Below are positions 44,175-56,245 of a DNA stretch of 64,000 bases, piece after piece. A program made the translations under genes and the position numbers. The DNA is from Chaenocephalus aceratus (lineage: Eukaryota; Chordata; Actinopteri; Perciformes; Channichthyidae), in assembly GCA_023974075.1 (NCBI GenBank), contig CM043807.1, positions 814,623 through 878,622 on the forward strand. The letters run 5' to 3'. The notes under the pieces were generated by a model. That model did not search any database. It was not told the origin of the DNA and saw only the letters and a list, made by a program, of their open reading frames with translations. Position 1 is the stretch's first letter; every line of letters starts with the position of its first letter.

Positions 44175-44856
44175 AAACGATACATAAACAAGGCCTCACA
44201 CTAATAAAACCAGATGGCAGAATAAGAAAGGCTTAAATGTCTCCTACCTATTTTGGAGTTTTCTTAACATTAACTCTGGAGCAGTTTAACAGCCCTCCAG
44301 AGAGCAGTTGGCAGGGAAGAAGCAGACATTCTCTCCAATAACATGCCGATTAAAACCCTGTCTGACACAAACAGAGGCTGACTGCTTGATAGATTGATTC
44401 AGCTTGAGTGTGTGTGCATTACTGAAAATGAGTAACTTGGTGGGGCTCTGTGTTCCTCAACGAGTGTATTAGCAATTCTCTGTGACACCTCCCTGCGCTG
44501 TGTGTAGCCGGAGGGCTGCACACAGCTACACTGTAATAATGCCCCCCTCTGGGGAAGCAGGAGCAAGGCAGATCACAAGATTATGTTTAGGTCTCTTCTC
44601 TGCTATTCTTATGCAGAAAGTGTGTGCAGTATACATGAGCGCATAATACACCGAGGTGGAGATTGGTAGTGCATTTTGACAAGGTTTAGATAAGAAATAA
44701 CAATCCTGCTGGCAGGAGGAAAATTAAAAGACAGAAATAGGGCTTAAAGGTTGGTTGAAAACTTGAAATATTGCTGATAAATGCACAGAGGAAAATGAAC
44801 ACACATAATAAAGGATGGTGCCAATGCAAATGAGCTGTTTGCACCTGCTGGCACAC
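44175..44856. other. No gene recognised
   Basis: Intronic or intergenic DNA between the L2 3' end and the dynein exon. Nothing supported. Confidence 0.35.
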
Positions 44857-45013
44857 CTTGTAGTCCATCTGCTCAGAGCAGTTGAATACATAGACCATGA
44901 TGCCGAGGGCTCTGCTCAGGTCCTTGGTGGTCTTGGTCTTCCCTGTGCCTGCGGGCCCTGCTGGAGCTCCACTCATGGTCAGGTGGAGGGACTGGGTCAG
45001 GGTGATGTAGCAC
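44857..45013 (-). CDS. Axonemal dynein heavy chain exon with the AAA1 P-loop
   Basis: Minus strand, acceptor TGTTTAG/GTGCTAC (45013), donor ACAAG/GTGTGC (44857), no stop in 52 codons. It reads [19 protein letters not shown], then [18 protein letters not shown] and [15 protein letters not shown], the AAA1 nucleotide-binding segment of axonemal dynein heavy chains (dnah9/11/17-like wording). The Walker A GPAGTGKT is intact; the following residue, usually Glu in GKTET, is Lys here. It is upstream, in transcript direction, of the exon at 298-447, as expected for AAA1 versus AAA3. The exons between (rest of AAA1, AAA2) were not found in the 44 kb between, which is mostly transposons. Confidence 0.78.
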
Positions 45014-46789
45014 CTAAACACATGAGGGAGAAATGCACGTGATGAGGACTGGACTGCCACCAAGGAAAAAAAGCTTCTGACTGGACTGAATGTTCTAGAA
45101 AATGATCAGCACTCCATTCCACTTCCACACACTTCTGAGTCTTCTATAGCAATGTGTCATCAGGAGTTTTCAAAATGGTTCTTAACATAATAGAAAACAA
45201 TCATATTTTTAGTTTATAGCTCATTTAAATGCAAGTTCATTCCGACCTTGAAAGGCACCTTTATAAATGAAAGTGATTATTATTAAGATAATACATATGT
45301 TTATAATTGTTTACAAATTCAGAAAACAATAGGCACACTCATTCTTCTTTCTGTAATCCAGAAGTTTTTATTAAATGAAGTTTAAGAAGCGTATAAACAA
45401 ACAATGGATGTGTTTTATGAACATTCATCCATGATGGAAGTAGAGTCAGATGTTTTAGGACAGTGGTTCCCAACCTTTTTCAACTCAGGGCCCATTTAAG
45501 AATCCAATTTTTTTTTTCTGATTGGTCAATTCAGAACATGTGACACGTAAATCCAGTAGAACAGACCGCTGTCATGGACTGTAATGACCGTTGCTAAGGA
45601 GGATCAAGAAAGAGAAAGGAAAAGAGGTTCAAATAAAAAAAAATGTTTAATAATGAAAATGTTTCCACACAAATCATAATGTTTTGCAAATTATTTGGCG
45701 GCAAATATTGAATATAAATTTACACCCTTTAATATTTTATTTGGGATTGTAGATGAAGACCGCACGCAGTTAATAGATACAACTAAGTAATCTTAATTTA
45801 AGGTGTTTGAAGAGTAGATTACAAATACAATGTTTTTTGGAAAAAATGATTGCCAGAAAAAATCAAAGGGTGGCTCAACACGCCATGAAACGAAGAGTGG
45901 GATTAAAGATAACAATAACTATGCTTGCCATGTTGTGTTTTTGGTGGTATTTGTTTGTCAACCTATTTTTGTTTGTGAAATGTTGAAGTGATCCTACTGA
46001 CTGTATCTTTATTTCTTTTGTTTTTGTCTGAGATGGGAATCTCATCTCCTACAGATGTAGCACTCCAGATCAGATTCAAATGGGTGTGTCCCAGTCAAAA
46101 GCCCAGCGGATGCCAGTGGCTGGGGGTGTTACCAAATTGCTAGAGGGCGTTGCCCAATTTCCCCATTTGTTCAATTACAGGATTTAACCATGAGATGGCG
46201 CTTCATTCACAAAATACACAATGGGTTGTTGTAGAAACATCAATATTTTAGATCAAATAAAGTATATAGTTTGCTTTATGCAGTATATTCTTGTAATATT
46301 GTACAGTAGATTGAAATAAATCAATTTATACATTAAGATAAGATAAGATGGACCTTTATTAATCCCGTGGGGAAATTCAGTAGTTCAAACAGCAACAGGG
46401 TGAGAGTGAAAAACAGGACAGCACAGATTCACACAGATTAATAAAATCAAAAATAAGATGAGCGATACAAATAATAATAATGAGAAACTATGAAATAAGA
46501 AATGAATAAAACTAAAATGTAATTATCATATCATATATTATAATGTATTGTATTATTAAGTAATATCATACATTAACCCCATTATAGCAGATGCCACATT
46601 GAATGGATGAACACATGTATGCATCAATAATTACAACAGAGTATTTCTAAATACAAGTTGTAAAAATACTTATATGTATTTAATATTAACCCTTTGGAGT
46701 CGACCGTCACGCCGGCGTGATCAGATCACATGACCTGTTCAAGCCGGTGCCGCATAAAAACAACAGTCCGGACAACATTGCTGTGTGTT

Positions 46790-47218
46790 TCTGTCGAAAG
46801 TAATGGCTTGAAACTATATCCCAGTCTTTGTTTCATGCAAAAAAGACCCAGTAAACACGGAGATACGATGATATAAAGTTAATACATTTCAAAAGTATGA
46901 ATAATGGAAGCACATATTTGAATATCTTCGCCGCATTTGATCATTTTACGAAACGGAAAATACTGGAAACTGTAGATCCTGCTCAACAGGATGTATATGT
47001 GTATTTCTGTCGAAAGTACTGGCTTGAAACTATATGCCAGTCTTTGTTTCATGCAAAAATACCCAATAAACACGGACATACGATGATATAAAGTTAATAC
47101 AGATATATTTCAGAAGTATGAATAATGGAAGCACATATTTGAATATCTTCGCCGTATTTTATCATTTTACGAAACGGAAAATACTGGAAACTGTAGATTC
47201 TGCTCAACAGGATGTATT
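46790..47218. repeat. ~215-bp tandem array in copy B (about two units)
   Basis: The same unit as in copy A, starting at about 46920 and 47142, followed by the GACGAAG/GGCGGGA repeats to 47370. Confidence 0.9.
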
Positions 47219-47450
47219 TACCAGGAAGGGGTGAGGTAATCAGGTAAACGGAGTGATACGAAACGATACGAAGAGGGACGGCGGGAACCGAAGAGAGACG
47301 GCGGGAAATGGAGAGAGACGAAGATATACGAAGACAGGCGGCGGGAGACGAAGAGAGGCGGCGGGAGACTGCGATTGAAGTTAAAGTGACAGACAAACAT
47401 TGAGAATTTTAGATATAGTTAGATAGATTTAGAGTTTTGAAGACTCAACT

Positions 47451-47543
47451 ATGATGAAGAGAACTCTGAACGTGAGTCAAGCTTTAAGCTTGTTTTTTGA
47501 CATGGAGGAGGAGGAACCTGTGATGTTGCCCTCTGTGTCGTAG
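47451..47543 (+). CDS. Copy B version of the 30-codon piggyBac-like frame
   Basis: Identical start, length and stop to 40151-40243; the codon GAATCT in A is GAACCT here (Ser to Pro). Persistence in both copies argues for recent common origin, not necessarily for function. Confidence 0.35.
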   Translation: MMKRTLNVSQALSLFFDMEEEEPVMLPSVS

Positions 47544-47948
47544 TTGACAGAAACCGCTTTGAAGCGTGGCACAGATAAAGACAGAAAAAAACAGATTTGT
47601 GTACATAATGTGTATATATATATATATATTTGTATTATATTTAGAGCCGGGACTCGATTAAAAAAATTAATCTAATTAATTAGAGGCTTTGTAATTAATT
47701 AATCGAAATTAATCGCATTTTTAATCAAATATACATATTTGACCTGAGAACAATGAGAAGCAATTTTCACATGAAGTGGTCTACAGTCCAAGTGCATGAC
47801 ATTAAGGATTTTGGGAGATGGCCCTGTGGGCCATCTAAGCTAATTTACAGATGGCCCTGAGCCCAATAGAGATTGCCCTGAAAAATGCACGCGGACGAAA
47901 TGGCACGAAGGGTTTGGGGGGCCTCCGTCCCCCTAGAAACATTTAGAT

Positions 47949-49964
47949 CAGGGGGTCTTCAACTAAAATTCAACGAGGTCCACTTAGAGAAAATGTCCCC
48001 ATGCAAAGGTCCGGAACATAAAAATGTCTAAGTTGCTTCATGAATTAGTGTGATATATATTGAAGTGACCTGTAGCTTATCAACGTCTGCATGTAATCAG
48101 CAACTGACTGCCAATCAAATAAAGAAAGTACAATTCATAAACAACAATATGTATTGTCAATTAACAATACTTAAATACTGTGGATATGTGTAATGTTCCT
48201 CTTGGGCTGTCGGGAGACAATAAATGAAATAGCTTTTGAAAATATGTGCATCTTAAAAGTGCTTAATTTTAGATAAATAAATAAAGTGTAGCAGCAGCTT
48301 GAGTTTCCATTTTTCTTTGTTAACCGTTTCACATCATGACTTAACAGTTTCAGCCGATTATAGAACCAATATCAGTCTTTACATCATAACAATTGAACAG
48401 TTTAAAGTTTCTCTTTCTTTCCCTCTTATATTGCAGTCCCTCACTCACTTTTTTTTAAAATTCAGTGTGAGAATTGAGCTCGAGCTTGTCCTGCCAGGAG
48501 TTTGTAAATCTGGGCTGACATGGAGTCAGGGCCATTCTCACACACATGCAGGTGCTCATTGGTTACAGTGATGCAAACACAGTATGGTGAAAACTATTCG
48601 AAGCAGAAAAAAACCAGCGTAATATACCATCTGACAAAGGCCTGTGCTATAATGCTTCAATTAACTGGCTATTCTTTATAATATACTCAGATCAATAGGA
48701 GACAGAGATGTTAAGTTAAAAATCAAGGGTTTTTATTATTATTTACAGCAGGGGTGGGGAACCTTTTTCCTTTACATTTTTACAACATCCTCCGAGGGCC
48801 GTACAAATGATTGAACTCAACCTCTGCTTAAAAAAAGTAAAATCACAGCCCATTAATTTGGCCTTTCTTTCATGCTGTGCAAATAAAAAGCAACCTCTTA
48901 ATCCAGATATCTCACCATGACTCACGTATGCATGCACGTGCACGGTGTGACCACCAAAACAGAAAGATATGGACACAAGATGTGTGCAAATGTATTTAGT
49001 ATCCTATCCATGTGAACATGATTTAAGTGGGAGGGGGGACCTAACCTCCTCTAGGGGGGTCCGGGGGCATGCTCCCCCGGGAAGATTTTATTTTATTTTT
49101 TTTTTTACATATTGAAGTTAAATGCATCAATCTGGTGCACTTTGAGAGCAACATTAAGAGATCTATGGATACATCTCTCAACACCCATATGAAACAGAAC
49201 TGTAAGCAGATTTTTCTTTTTGGATATTTTACAAATCACACCCCTTTTAAACTCTATTCTTGTTATTTTTAACAACTTTTTTGTTACTGTCATATAGTAT
49301 TTTATACCTGTTTTTCATTTAGTCTCATTAATAAACTATAATGATCATATCAAGGTGTGCCTTAACCTCACTCAGCTGAGGTTATTTGAGCCTCTCAGGA
49401 GAGAGCTCTCTTCCACCTGGTTGTAGAAAAGCTCTTTAAATGTGTTAGCATAGCTAGCTAACCAGATGCTAATAACAACAGATCGCCACTGTGCTTACAA
49501 CTAAAGACACAGCCACGCAAACACTGCGGCATGTGTACGGCTCCTTATGGGTATTGCAATATTTGAAGAGCTGGAGCGGCGTTCCAGTGCTCTCTGTCAG
49601 CACTCCTTTCAGACGAGACATATACCACGTGAAGAAACGTTACGCTCGTGTTGTGTTCAAGGAACCTGTACTTGGCCAGGAAAAACAGGTACTCGCTTGT
49701 TTAATTATTTTTGCGGTCTAGATTTCTTCTTCTTTTTTGAAGTGAGAAGTTGTCCGTCAGTCGGACTGACGGACGGACTCCCCCCACCCCAAAACGAAAA
49801 CTCTTCGATTCTCCACGAATTACACAAGTCACCCCATATCAGCGTTAAAAAAGCGGGAGGCCTTCGAAAAATCCCCTATTAATGTATTGATTATAGCGCC
49901 GGGTCCGTATAGGTTGGCGTCTGGGTCCGGATCCGGACCGCGGTCCGCCTGTTGCCGACCCCTG
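47949..49964. mobile_element. hAT element with CAGGGGTC ends, nested
   Basis: The left end CAGGGGGTCTTCAACTAAAA and the right end's complement CAGGGGTCGGCAACAGGCGG (49945-49964) are flanked by the perfect 8-bp duplication ATTTAGAT (47941-47948 and 49965-49972). The interior includes an apparent further hAT left end CAGGGGTGGGGAACC at 48751 and the repeat module 48905-49430. Short open frames show no intact transposase. Confidence 0.9.
48905..49430. repeat. ~500-bp module shared with 52275-52790
   Basis: Both copies contain GTGACCACCAAAAC/GACCACCAAAAC, GACACAAGATGTGTGCAA, AACATGATTTAAGTGGG, CTCCTCTAGGGGGGTCCGGG, CATCAATCTGGTGCACTTTG and GGTGTGCCTTWACCTCACTS. Identity is high, with small indels and variable T runs. 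Confidence 0.85.
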
Positions 49965-50717
49965 ATTTAGATTTTTGCAGGTCCTAGATGCTGTCTGGTG
50001 CATTCTCTAGACTGAATTATAAGATGAACCACCACAATATTATATTGTACAATTTCAATTTTATTCTTCATTTCACTTGTTTGTTTGTTCTTGTTTATGT
50101 TTGCTCGCTTGCATGCCCTGCATAAGCTATAAGAAATACTTAAGTTGTTGGTCAAAACACTTTCCATCTGATGAAGGCAAATGCCTTCCCAGATGGAAAA
50201 AAGTAGAAACATTACATTCAGTTATAACTGCCAAAACAAACATTATTTACACTATTATGGCCCCTGTTAAAAATGTTTGTAATGTTAACTACTGTAAATT
50301 GGTCGAACGAATGCCTCCTCATCCGGAAGCTGACCGAGCAGACCCGAGCAGCAGTCGAGAGGAGCCGAGCGCATCCGCGAAGCACACGTCAGAGTTCCCG
50401 TTAGCCGGCAAATCTAAATATCTTCGGTCAAAATAATTTCTCTTTAGAGCAATACCGCTTCAGTTGCGCCACTTATGTGACAGACAAGAAGAGTATGTGA
50501 CAGACAAGAATAGTCAACTCTAATGTCTAACACTTCATGTGGAGAAAGAGATGTCCTGTATGGGTTGATTGTGCGTTGATCTGTTGGTAATGCCTCGGGG
50601 TTCCGGTGGGCATGTAAACAAATGCATAATGCTGCGCTATACTTTGTGGCCTCATCCAGTTGCATAGCGACACTCAGGGCCGGCCCTGACCAATTTGCCA
50701 CCCTAGGCAAGATTTTT

Positions 50718-52081
50718 CTGAAAGGAGGGGAGGCAACTATTTTAAATAACTATAGGCCACTCTCTAAATTGTCAGTTCTAGCTAAGGTGCTCGAACGACT
50801 TGTGAGTGAACAAGTAAAGGAGTTTTTATGTATAAATGATATCCTGTCTAAACATCAGTCAGGATTCAGAAAGAAACACAGCACCATCACTGCCACGATG
50901 AAAGTGGTAAATGACATTACTACTATTTTAGATAATAAGCAGAGTTGTGCAGCTCTGTTTATTGACCTTTCCAAAGCATTTGACACCGTTGATCATCGCA
51001 TCTTAAAGCAGAGGCTACTCAGTATAGGCATATCCAGCCTTGCAGTGGGGTGGTTTGTGAACTACCTCTCTGAAAGGTCCCAATGTGTTCATTTTGATGG
51101 ACTGTCTTCTGAGTGGTTAAACATTTCTAATGGTGTACCACAAGGTTCTGTTTTAGGACCACTTTTATTCTCCATATATATTAACAGCGTAGGTGATAAT
51201 GTGGATGAAGCTACTTTACATTTTTATGCGGATGATACTGTGATGTATTGTGCAGGTCCCTCCATTAAAGAGGCTGTTGTTAAATTACAGGCTGTTTTAA
51301 CACTATTCAGACTCAGCTCTCTGAACTAAAGCTTCTTTTAAATGTGGATAAAACCAAGGTAATGCTCTTTTCAAAAGCTAAAAAGACACCAGAGCCTGTT
51401 TTAGATATTGTAACTACGCAAGGAACAAAACTTGAAGTTGTTGCCTGTTACAAATACCTTGGTATCTGGCTTGATGATTGTCTCTCTTTTAAACTTCATG
51501 TCAATAACCTGCTTAAAAAACTGAGGGTTAGGCTAGGTTTCTTTTTCAGAAACAAGTCCTGTTTCTCGCTTGAGGCCAGGAAAAGGCTAGTCACTGTGAC
51601 CTTTTTACCTGTGCTGGACTATGGGGATCTGGTCTATATGAATGCACCTGCCAATTACCTGAGCAAATTGGATGCTGCGTATCACAGTGATCTGAGATTT
51701 GTCACAAATTGTAAAGCGCTTACACATCACTGTACCCTGTATACCAAGGCAGGTTTACCATCACTCTCTGTACGGAGGCTCAGTCATTGGTACACGTTTA
51801 TCTATAAAGCTTTGTTGGGTAAACTCCCGTATTATATCTGCTCTCTGATAACACAGAGAGTTGCAAGCAGCTATTGTCTGAGGTCACATGATGTAGTCTT
51901 GTTAGATGTGCCAAGAGCAAGGACTGTCTTAGGTAAGACAGCTTTTATGTGCGCAGCTCCACTTGCTTGGAACAATCTTCAGCAAGAATTGAAACTGAGC
52001 AATCTCATTCCTCTGCATGTTTTTAAAGCTAGGCTAAATGAAATGCTTGCTGATACTATGGGCACTTGTAAATGTCTATAA
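50718..52081 (+). pseudogene. LINE reverse transcriptase, one frameshift
   Basis: The first frame reads NNYRPLSKLSVLAKVLERLV, QSGFRKKHSTI, AALFIDLSKAFDTVDHRILK, NGVPQGSVLGPLLFSIYINS and the catalytic YADD (51225-51236), then runs into a stop at 51327. The protein resumes one frame over with KLLLNVDKTKVMLFS, YKYLGIWLDDCLSFKLHV and the C-terminal region to 52081. A missing base in the T run near 51296 explains the shift. The endonuclease and the RT N-terminus are absent. The catalytic residues themselves are intact. Clade is inferred from RT wording and tail; CR1/L2/Rex1 group is my best guess. Confidence 0.85.
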
Positions 52082-52230
52082 CTATGTATCCTGTAAATAT
52101 AATGTATAATGTCCTTTATTGTTTTATGTTTCATGTGGAACCTATATGCTGCAGGTCTCCCTTGAAAAGAGATCTATGATCTCAATGGGACCAATCTGGA
52201 TAAATAAAGGTTTGAAATGAAATGAAATGA
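50718..52230 (+). mobile_element. CR1/L2-group LINE, 5'-truncated
   Basis: It starts inside the reverse transcriptase and ends with AATAAAGGTTTGAAATGAAATG, the (GAAAT)n tail. The flanking hAT sequence GGCAAGATTTTT and GCTGGCGGCG would be contiguous without it. 3'-end fragments of the same family are at 21480-21563 and 57275-57522 (minus). Confidence 0.88.
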
Positions 52231-52274
52231 GCTGGCGGCGCCCCCCCCCCCCCCCCCCCCCCAAAATGCAGACA

Positions 52275-52790
52275 CTCACTATGATTCACACGTGCATGGT
52301 TGTGGCATGACCACCAAAACAAAGATATTGACACAAGATGTGTGCAACTGTATTTAGTTTCCTATCCATTTGAACATGATTTAAGTGGGGGGGGACCTCA
52401 CCTCCTCTAGGGGGGTCCGGGGGCATGCACCCCGGGAAGACTTTTTTTTTTAATAATGAAGTTAAAAGCATCAATCTGGTGCACTTTGAGAGCAACATTA
52501 GGAGATCTATGGGTACATCTCTCAGCACCCATATGAAACACAACTGTAAGCAGATTTTCTTTTTCTTTATGGATATTTTACAAATCACTACCCTTTCAAA
52601 CTGTATTCTTGTTTATTAATAACAACTTTTTTGTACTGTCAGTATTTTATACCTGTTTTTCATCTATTCTCTTATTTGTTTATAACTATAATGATCATAT
52701 AAAGGTGTGCCTTTACCTCACTGAGCTGAGGTTATCAAAGCCTCTCAGTCTTTCAGGAGAGAGCTCTCTAAAGCTCTCCCCCCCGCGGCC
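52275..52790. repeat. Second copy of the ~500-bp shared module
   Basis: It matches 48905-49430 in order and orientation (see that entry) but lies in a different hAT element with different ends and target site. Confidence 0.85.
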
Positions 52791-53634
52791 GCTTACACAG
52801 TAAATTCCAATGTTAATAAAAGCACACAGAAGCTGTGTATGTTTTTTGGGAGTTTGATTTATTTTAAATGAATACAAATACAAAATTAAAACCTATAATT
52901 GCACACTAAAACCATTATTTCAAAAAAAGAACAATTTCACATAAACCTTTGGCTTTTACTGGGACTGGGGCAGTTCAACTTGATTTGGGGGGGTGTGTGC
53001 CATAGTTTATGGGCACTGTACGCAATATAGGCGTAGTTATGTTAGTATAAGATAATAAGATGTACTTTGTTGATCCAAAATCTGGAAATTGTGTTGTTAT
53101 GAAAAAAAAAAATGTCTAACCTTTTTTTTTTTTTACATTTTCGGCGCCCCCTATGGGTTGATGCGCCCTTAGCATTCGCCTATACTGCCTATGCCGAGGG
53201 CCGGCCCTGGCGACACTTATTGTGTAGTTGTCTTTTAATAAGCAGGTAGTCATATCATTAGCTAGAGCTAGCTGCATCTGATCGATATGGACATAAACGC
53301 GAGTGAAGTCTAATCTGACGGGAGAGAGAGATCAGCTGCTGCTGCTGACGAGTCGAGACTCGACACGCAGCTCTGCATAACCACATGCAGCGGTGAGCGG
53401 AACAAAACACACACTTCAGGTTATCACACCTAGTTATTTTAATTACCTCTCAAACTACCTAAACTAGTTATAGATATGTTTAGTTTTACTGTCGGGTCAC
53501 TCATTACTGGATCCGCGAGCTGCATGATACTGGCATAATAGATTGCCCGATCGGGCAACCAGCAGGTGAGGCTTCATTGCCCGAGCTAAATACTAGATGG
53601 CCCCGGGCCATCGGGCAGTCCTTAATGTCGAGCC

Positions 53635-54190
53635 CATCCAGTGAGCCAGGGAGCTGGTTATTCTCTCAGACGTGGACTTACTTATCCTGGCCCTGAAACC
53701 AGTCATCTGGTTGAGTGTGGGTTGGGTCAGGGTGTGGTTCCTTGCACTCGGAGTCGGGCTAACGTCCACGCTAGCTGCTACATGCTTTGCATGTAGGTGA
53801 TACTTTAGGCTTGATGTGCAAATTATTTTTTGCATAATTTGCACACAACCGTGCTCTTGTCGACGCTTCCATCCGTCCGTTTTTTAAAACAAAATGTCCC
53901 ATCCACGGGGCCGACCGAAGCGGTCTCATCAGCTTGTTCGTTCATGTTTGACTATTGTTCACCGTGGTTTGTTGTTGTTTGAAGTCCCATGCTGAAGTCC
54001 CATGCTGAAGTCATGAACGTTAGTTGGTGCTCCAGTATAATCGGTACGCCTGAAACTCATCCAGTGAGAAACGTTCCGCTGTGCAAAAATAAGTGCGATT
54101 AAAGTGCGATTAAAATGCGTTAATTTTTTTAACGCGTTAATTTTTGTGTAATTAATTAATCTTAATTAACGCGTTAAAGTCCCGGCCCTA
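53635..54190 (-). pseudogene. Right part of the hAT copy with a damaged BED finger
   Basis: It aligns with 8865-9394. The minus-strand coding for the BED finger keeps SSLKYHLHAKHVAASV but the upstream CKLCKKEF segment is disrupted by a short deletion around 53815-53830. A duplicated CCCATGCTGAAGT at 53986-54010 and an extra AAGTGCGATTA near the right end are further differences from the 667-bp copy. Confidence 0.7.
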
Positions 54191-56226
54191 ATTATATTTA
54201 TAATAACACTTTTGCCTTATCAGAATGAAATCCCATGCTACCTCAATCAAACTTTCACATTATCATAGTCACATCCCATGTATATATTTCCAGCTTTTAA
54301 ATGGTTTCGTTGTGTATGTTTGTGTTATGAAAAATAAAATCATTTTCAAAATCTGTTTTTACGTTTTTTTTGTGATTTTGGGTCCAAAATGTTCATATAG
54401 TTGAAGATCACTGCTCTAAACAAAGTCAAAAATCCTACATCCAAACGAAATAAATATAATTAATTATGATGAATACGTTAAGTCTTGTTCATTGTTTTTC
54501 ACTTTTATTAAATGTTTGATATTTCCGGTGGAAATGGTGGACTATCGGACATTCAAAATGCAGCATATTTTCACTCTTACACACATATATTCTCATTTTA
54601 CATACATACATTTTCACTCTTACACACGGATATTCTCCTTTTGCTCTCATGCGAAATCTACTAAAACAAAGTATGTCATGTATATTTAGTTTTCGTTGAT
54701 GAGACGAGACGGACTAAGGTGTTAATGGTGACCTATCGGACATTCAAAATGCAGCATATTTCCCCCAAGTGTCTGTCAAAATGCATTTTACGTTTCTAAC
54801 TTGCAATATCATTATTTCTGCTCTCTTCACTCCAGAAGAGCGATCTCCCTGTGTCTCTCTGTGTGCGGGAGATCACAGGAGGGGGGGTGGGGGAGAGCTG
54901 TGGAATGTGACTCCACACATTCCGATCGCCAATTAGTTTTAAACAAAGGGTCCCCAACATACATATATTGCGACATGAAGCCGATACAATAAATCAAAAT
55001 CCAGTAACATTCTGAAATCCCCAGGATGTGTCCTAATCAAACCAAAAGAGAACATGCAGATATTAAACTCATAAAATAAATGGTAGACATATTAGTACTC
55101 TTAGTGCCAAGTTGTCTCAGACAATCTGTTTTCCTAATGTGGGACAGTTCTGTGCAAAATGTGGGACACTGAAAAGTCTATATTAAAAAGCCTCAGTCAC
55201 CTTCATTCATGTAATAAAAAAATCTCAGGCCAGTAACACTCAAAGCTACAGTAAATGTGCAATACCATGCTATGTTACTATTTATAATGTTATTGTTGTT
55301 ACAACAGAAGATGTTTTTATTTAAATTGAAGTTAAATGCATCAATCTGGTGCACTGAGGGCAAAATTAGTAGATTTGTGGATACAGCTCTCAACACTCAT
55401 ATGAACCAGAACTGTTCTTTCAATGTGTGTTGGAAGGTATTAAATTACTATGCATATGTTATTGTGTAAACACACAGCTGATCACCTGAGAGCTGCCGTT
55501 CCATTCAGAGCGTTTAAAAAAAACGACGGTCTGATTTCAACAACTCAATGTGTGATTATTATAGCAGTAATATTAGACACTAATACTACAGTAAACTATT
55601 AACACTGTACATATTATTGTTTGCCCGTGGGATTAGGGTGATCGGTAGTGAGAGCTGCTGCATTTTCCTCCGGTCGGATGTGATATAAAAACAAAGCGAT
55701 TATTGTTGTTGTTGTAAACTCACGTGGATTAAATTGAGTGCATTCATTTCAACTCGCGAACATATGATACATTAAATGATCGCGAGGATGACGATCGAAC
55801 ATCGTTTGTTTGACCCTGGATGCATTTCCTGATCTAAAAACATAGCGATGGTTTTGTACTTACGCCAACGTGAATTAAACATTATTTTGTTAAATAAAAA
55901 CATGGTGATGTTTAGTAAATGATTACATGTCTCTTACTTAGCACAGAATATGATCCTATCCGTGACATATATGGATCTTAACAAATATCCGCTATATCAG
56001 ATACCTGTAGATCAGCTGTTTATTTCACATGAGTTTCAGTGTGGCAGCTTTTCACGGCTCCCCCTGGTGGATCCATGATCCATTGCAGCTGGTTTCATTA
56101 TAATTAAATGTATTTATCAAGGGGGCGTTTCAAGTCCTGCGGGGGGTTTTACTTTTCAGCAGGGGCCCACCCCGTGCCGATCACGGACCCGCACGGGTAG
56201 GCGTCTGAAACGAAGCTCTACATCTG
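54191..56226. other. Right half of element B
   Basis: It continues copy B after the hAT. It parallels A 40337-40828 then, after a 1.27-kb deletion, A 42098-43360. It also has about 170 bp of CACTCTTACACACATATATTC-type sequence (about 54540-54730) absent from A. No coding region. Confidence 0.6.
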
Positions 56227-56245
56227 TATATGTTATTGTTATGTC

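Larger units (their letters stand above)
50675..53209. mobile_element. hAT element with CAGGGCCGGCCCTG ends, nested
   Basis: The left end CAGGGCCGGCCCTGACCAAT and right end AGGGCCGGCCCTG (53197-53209) are flanked by the perfect 8-bp duplication GCGACACT (50667-50674 and 53210-53217). The palindromic GGGCCGGCCC at each tip is notable. Interior: a LINE (50718-52230), a 22-base poly-C (52241-52262), the shared module 52275-52790 and the retroposon-like motif at 53047. Confidence 0.92.
47791..53634. mobile_element. Inverted-repeat element with GACATTAAGGA ends, nested
   Basis: The left end TGACATTAAGGATTTTGGGA then GATGGCCCTGTGGGCCATCT is mirrored on the right (53590-53634) by GATGGCCCCGGGCCATC and TCCTTAATGTCGAG, including its own GGCCC palindromes. 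Target duplication is uncertain (CAGTCCA on the left, CATCCAG on the right). It interrupts the hAT copy exactly where 8728-9394 is continuous (8858-8870). Its interior carries two hAT elements. No transposase recognised; probably hAT-related by end style. Confidence 0.65.
47642..54190. mobile_element. hAT element with BED remnant, second copy, carrying nested insertions
   Basis: The ends TAGAGCCGGGACTCG and (complement) TAGGGCCGGGACT match 8728-9394. The 8-bp duplication ATTATATT flanks it (47634-47641 and 54191-54198), and copy A shows the empty site (TTTGTATTATATTTATAACA at about 40327). Own sequence is 47642-47790 and about 53635-54190 only. The rest is a nested element of 5.8 kb. The BED finger on its minus strand is damaged (around 53815-53830). 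Confidence 0.9.
46052..56226 (+). mobile_element. Large TA-duplicating element with CAGATGTAGC termini, copy B
   Basis: Same ends as copy A (CAGATGTAGCACTCC and CTACATCTG), TA at 46050-46051 and 56227-56228. It lacks the RTE LINE, has fewer 215-bp repeats, lacks 1.27 kb corresponding to A 40829-42097, and contains the hAT element 47642-54190. Outside these differences the two copies are nearly identical, so they are recent relatives. Confidence 0.85.
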
